Of a stretch of 6,884 bases of DNA, positions 4,551 through 6,884 are shown piece by piece (position 1 is the first letter of the stretch; every line of letters begins with the position of its first letter). The DNA is taken from NCBI GenBank assembly GCA_937997605.1, contig CALLFD010000387.1, positions 1 to 6,884 on the forward strand. The letters run 5' to 3'. A program made the position numbers and the translations under genes. Under the pieces are notes generated by a model, which was not told the DNA's origin, searched no databases, and saw nothing but the letters and a program-made list of their open reading frames with translations. The stretch is from an uncultured Collinsella sp. (lineage in GTDB: Bacteria > Actinomycetota > Coriobacteriia > Coriobacteriales > Coriobacteriaceae).

Positions 4551-5651
4551 ATGGATTTGCTGATTGATATTCTGCTCGACGCCGGCAAGGACACGCTCTC
4601 GCTTGTGCCGTTTTTGTTGGTGACGTATCTGGCCCTCGAGACCTTGGAGCACGTCGCGGGCGACCGCGTTAACGGGGCCATCAAGCGCGCCGGCGCCGCA
4701 GGTCCCGTGGTTGGCTCGTTGCTGGGTATGGTGCCGCAGTGCGGCTTTTCGGCCATGGCGGCAACGCTGTACGCCGGTCGTGTCGTGACCTTGGGCACGT
4801 TGGTGGCGGTGTTCCTTTCGACCTCCGATGAGATGCTGCCGCTGTTGCTCGCCGAGCAGGTGCCCGTGCAGACCATGGCGATGCTTTTGGCTTCGAAGGC
4901 ACTGATCGCGCTGGTCACGGGCTTTATCGTGGACGCGGCTATCCGCAGCCTTCGTCGTAATGCCCGCGCGCATGCGGCGATTCGCCGTACCGTGCTGGGG
5001 ACCGCTGCCAATCCGGCTCATGTGAACTGCGCGCACGACGACCATACCGGGGGCGACATCATTGATGAAGTGGCCGAGGCGGGCGTGAGCGCCGACCACA
5101 TCCACGAGTTGTGCGAGCGCGACCATTGCGGTTGCGATGATGATGAAGATGAACACGAGCGCGACCACGGACACAGCCATGACCACGGTCACGCAGGCGA
5201 GCATGAGCACCACCACGGCCATGGGCACGACCACGGTCACTCCCACGAAGGTGCGCCCGTCCTGTCGATTATCCGCAGCGCGATCTCGCACACCGTGCAG
5301 GTTTCGGTTTTTATTTTCCTGGTGACGCTGATTCTAGTTGCCGTGCTCGAGACCTTCGGAGAGTCCGCGATCGAGCAGTTCCTGCGTGGCAACGAGACGC
5401 TCGCCGTCTTGGGCTCGGCACTCGTCGGCCTGATCCCCAACTGCTCGGCCAGCGTGGTCATTACGCAGCTGTACCTGGAGGGCGCGCTACAGCTGGCGCC
5501 GATGCTCGCCGGCACGCTCATTTCCGCCGGCGTGGGCTATCTTGTCCTGTTCCGCACCAACCGCAGCGCTCGTGAAAACGCCGTGTTCCTGGTCATGATG
5601 TACGTCATCGGCGCCGGCTGGGGCCTTATCCTATCCGCCTTCGGCCTCTAA
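4551..5651 (+). CDS. ArsP_2-type heavy-metal exporter / putative manganese-type transporter with His-rich loop
   Basis: A 366-residue polytopic membrane protein of the ArsP_2 (former DUF2899) family, often annotated as a putative manganese transporter or arsenic efflux protein; the true substrate is uncertain. It has two related halves. Half one (about 1-130) has GMVPQCGFSA with PQCG at 62-65; half two (about 237-366) has GLIPNCSASV with PNCS at 296-299. Each is followed by a TLY or QLY segment and further hydrophobic helices, as in an internal duplication. The linker (about 132-236) is soluble, with Cys160, Cys188, Cys193 and Cys195 and a dense His/Asp/Glu tract at 183-232, strongly suggesting binding of Zn, Ni, Co or Mn. 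The ribosome site AAAGG lies about 11 bases upstream, slightly long. The gene stands alone on the plus strand, divergent from the exonuclease gene, and ends 8 bases before a strong terminator. Efflux of a divalent metal is inferred. Confidence 0.88.
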   Translation: MDLLIDILLDAGKDTLSLVPFLLVTYLALETLEHVAGDRVNGAIKRAGAAGPVVGSLLGMVPQCGFSAMAATLYAGRVVTLGTLVAVFLSTSDEMLPLLLAEQVPVQTMAMLLASKALIALVTGFIVDAAIRSLRRNARAHAAIRRTVLGTAANPAHVNCAHDDHTGGDIIDEVAEAGVSADHIHELCERDHCGCDDDEDEHERDHGHSHDHGHAGEHEHHHGHGHDHGHSHEGAPVLSIIRSAISHTVQVSVFIFLVTLILVAVLETFGESAIEQFLRGNETLAVLGSALVGLIPNCSASVVITQLYLEGALQLAPMLAGTLISAGVGYLVLFRTNRSARENAVFLVMMYVIGAGWGLILSAFGL

Positions 5652-5659
5652 GTAGGCCT

Positions 5660-5736
5660 AAAAAATGGGCTTCAAATAGCCATGCTCGGCGCCTGCGCAA
5701 TGCGGCGACGCATGGCATTTTGAAGCCCGTTTTTTG
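5660..5736. terminator. Strong three-tier terminator after the permease, probably bidirectional
   Basis: GGGCTTCAAA (5667-5676) pairs with TTTGAAGCCC (5719-5728). Inside it GCCATGC (5679-5685) pairs with GCATGGC (5710-5716), and further in CGCC (5690-5693) pairs with GGCG (5704-5707). A T6 run at 5730-5735 ends plus-strand transcripts, and the A6 run at 5660-5665 supplies a U-run for minus-strand transcripts. It lies between converging genes, as expected for shared termination. Confidence 0.92.
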
Positions 5737-5773
5737 TTGAGCCATGGATTCCGAGCGCTCACACCGCTCAAAA

Positions 5774-5814
5774 CAAAAAGGTAGATTTCCGGGCATGTCC
5801 CGAAAATCTACCTT
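5774..5814 (-). terminator. Intrinsic terminator of the DUF308-yaiI operon
   Basis: Positions 5778-5793 pair with 5799-5814 (15 of 16 pairs, one C/A mismatch), leaving a 5-base loop. On the minus strand the stem is followed by a U-run (AAAAA at 5775-5779 on the plus strand). It starts 2 bases past the stop codon at 5817, so it is the end of that transcript. Confidence 0.92.
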
Positions 5815-5816
5815 GG

Positions 5817-6299
5817 TTAGCGCAGCAGCTCGGTGAGGTTGCGCTTAAAGCGGGCCCGGTCTTCGCTGGTAAATGCCGCCGGACCGCGAGTGCGACCGCC
5901 GGCGCGGCGCACCTTCTTTTCCTCGTGGCGAATAAACAGTTGCATGTCGATGGTCGCCTTATCGTAGACGCGCCCGCGCACGCCGATGGCGGCGGCATCG
6001 CGCCCGAGCACCATGCTCGCCAAGCCAATGTCCTGCGTCACGACTACGTCGCCCGCCTGCAGGCGTTCGACAATGGCAAAGTCGGCGCTGTCGGCGCCCA
6101 CGCTCACATCGAGCGTCGTGACCCAAAATCCGCGTCGCGCATGCTCGACGTCGCGCGGATCGTCGCGGCGAATGTGGCGTTCCAGGTTCTGTGTGCTGTT
6201 GCCGGCGATAACGACGGCGACGCCCGCCCGCCGCGCGCAGTCAATTGACTCGCGCGTGACCGGGCAGGCGTCTGCATCAATAAAGAGCGTTCGCGGCAT
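5817..6299 (-). CDS. YaiI/YqxD (UPF0178, DUF188) family protein
   Basis: A 160-residue soluble protein of a widespread family with a PIN/NYN-nuclease-like fold but no firmly established function. Family hallmarks are present: the opening FIDADACPV (6-14) with acidic Asp8 and Asp10; VVIAGNSTQ (29-37); the central VSVGADSADFAIVERLQAGDVVVTQDIGLAS (65-95) with conserved Asp72 and Asp89; RGRVYD near 108-113; and the C-terminal GGRTRGPAAFTSEDRARF. The length is close to the usual 150. Residues 44-58 carry a somewhat enlarged loop. The ATG follows directly on the TAG of the DUF308 gene with no gap and only a weak GGTG ribosome site, so translation is probably coupled to that gene. A terminator follows within 2 bases. 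A metal-dependent ribonuclease role would fit the fold but is inference. Confidence 0.93.
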   Translation of the reverse strand: MPRTLFIDADACPVTRESIDCARRAGVAVVIAGNSTQNLERHIRRDDPRDVEHARRGFWVTTLDVSVGADSADFAIVERLQAGDVVVTQDIGLASMVLGRDAAAIGVRGRVYDKATIDMQLFIRHEEKKVRRAGGRTRGPAAFTSEDRARFKRNLTELLR

Positions 6300-6842
6300 C
6301 TAGTGCACCAGTTTGCCAAATTGAATAGCGCGAACAATCAGCGTTACGCCAAACACCAGCAGTGCGGCGCCGCTAAAGATGACGAGCATCTTGGCCGACC
6401 ACAGCGGATAGATAAACACGAACATGCCGGCGATGATGGAGAGCGCGCCGCTCAGGATGGCGAGGGCACGGTTGGACGAAAGCTCGGACTCCAGAATGGA
6501 CATGACACCTTCGACGATCCAGCCAAAGCCGGCCACGATAACCACCATCGTGGTGAGCGTCGCGGTCGAGAAGGCCTGGTTGCGCAGGATTATGACGCCG
6601 CCCAAGATAATGAGTAGGTTGGAGATGATGCTCGTCACGCGCCAGCCGGTGGGCAGCAGTGGCTCGAAAACAGCGGTAAACAGCCTGATCGCGGCCGTGA
6701 TCACAAAGTAGAAGCCCAAGACGGTCGTTAAGAAGACGAGGGACTTGGCGGGCGCAAACAGCAGTGCGATGCCGGCGACGAGCGCCAAGACGCCCGTGAT
6801 GGCGTAAATCCAGCGCACGGCCTTGACGGCCTTGCCTGCCAT
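6300..6842 (-). CDS. DUF308/HdeD-like six-helix membrane protein
   Basis: A 180-residue integral membrane protein with six predicted helices (about 10-30, 35-57, 68-87, 93-115, 125-145, 148-172) arranged as three repeated hairpins, the pattern of the DUF308/HdeD family. Repeated glycine-rich turns support the internal repetition: GVLALVAGIALLFAP (17-31), LLIILGGVIIL (76-86), LSGALSIIAGMFVFIYP (130-146). The E. coli HdeD is linked to acid resistance, but most family members have no known function and none should be assumed here. The start at 6842 is the first ATG in a plausible context with only a weak purine-rich GAGAAAA upstream. It is the first visible gene of a two-gene operon; its TAG at 6300 is directly followed by the ATG of the YaiI-type gene. 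Confidence 0.88.
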   Translation of the reverse strand: MAGKAVKAVRWIYAITGVLALVAGIALLFAPAKSLVFLTTVLGFYFVITAAIRLFTAVFEPLLPTGWRVTSIISNLLIILGGVIILRNQAFSTATLTTMVVIVAGFGWIVEGVMSILESELSSNRALAILSGALSIIAGMFVFIYPLWSAKMLVIFSGAALLVFGVTLIVRAIQFGKLVH

Positions 6843-6884
6843 GCTTTTCTCGTCAAATCCAAACTGGCTCGATTTTTGGTCATC
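6843..6884. other. Upstream region of the DUF308 gene, cut by the window edge
   Basis: Only 42 bases are visible. They include a weak purine-rich ribosome site on the minus strand but no complete promoter; the rest lies outside. Confidence 0.4.

Noticed and set aside
4512..5291. Long minus-strand open frame opposite the permease gene
   Set aside because: Its His/Arg-rich translation mirrors the coding of the His-rich permease loop; the plus-strand frame has the membrane helices and family motifs.

Overview
The window looks like a chromosomal segment of a fairly GC-rich actinobacterium, most likely a gut member of the Coriobacteriia (Collinsella or a close relative). This is inferred from base composition, from the style of the metal-resistance proteins, and from a PD-(D/E)XK-like (DUF559/Vsr-type) protein of a kind I remember as common and multi-copy in that class. 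No rRNA, tRNA, CRISPR array, transposase or integrase is visible.

Positions 1-1522 (minus strand) hold a metal-efflux operon. An ArsR/SmtB repressor (1083-1448) with a complete alpha-5 zinc-type metal site is followed by a free-standing 72-residue heavy-metal-associated (HMA) domain protein (802-1020). After that comes a Zn/Cd-type P1B ATPase (701 down to the window edge, N-terminal third only). The ATPase lacks the usual N-terminal HMA domain, so the small protein looks like that domain encoded separately. The repressor promoter is a perfect TTGACA-16-TATAAT sequence, with one operator in its spacer and a second, perfectly inverted operator just downstream. A third operator copy lies between the HMA gene and the ATPase, in a near-copy of the promoter that points the opposite way.

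Positions 1523-3409 are visibly AT-richer and look like accessory DNA. One gene (1868-3058, minus) encodes a 396-residue DUF559/Vsr-like protein. It sits between two non-coding stretches of about 350 bases, which hold several inverted repeats including a nested GC-rich hairpin at 3340-3375.

Positions 3410-5651 are a divergent pair. A DEDDh 3'-5' exonuclease-domain protein (3410-4378, minus) and a duplicated-half membrane permease of the ArsP_2 heavy-metal exporter type (4551-5651, plus) share a 172-base control region. That region has a 20-bp dyad, a good plus-strand promoter and repeated CTAGG elements. The permease carries a very histidine-rich loop, so metal export appears at both ends of the window, although nothing shows that the two loci are co-regulated.

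Positions 5660-6842 contain two strong terminators between converging genes. Beyond them is a two-gene minus-strand operon: a DUF308/HdeD-like six-helix membrane protein (6300-6842), whose stop codon directly abuts the start of a YaiI/YqxD (UPF0178) family protein (5817-6299).
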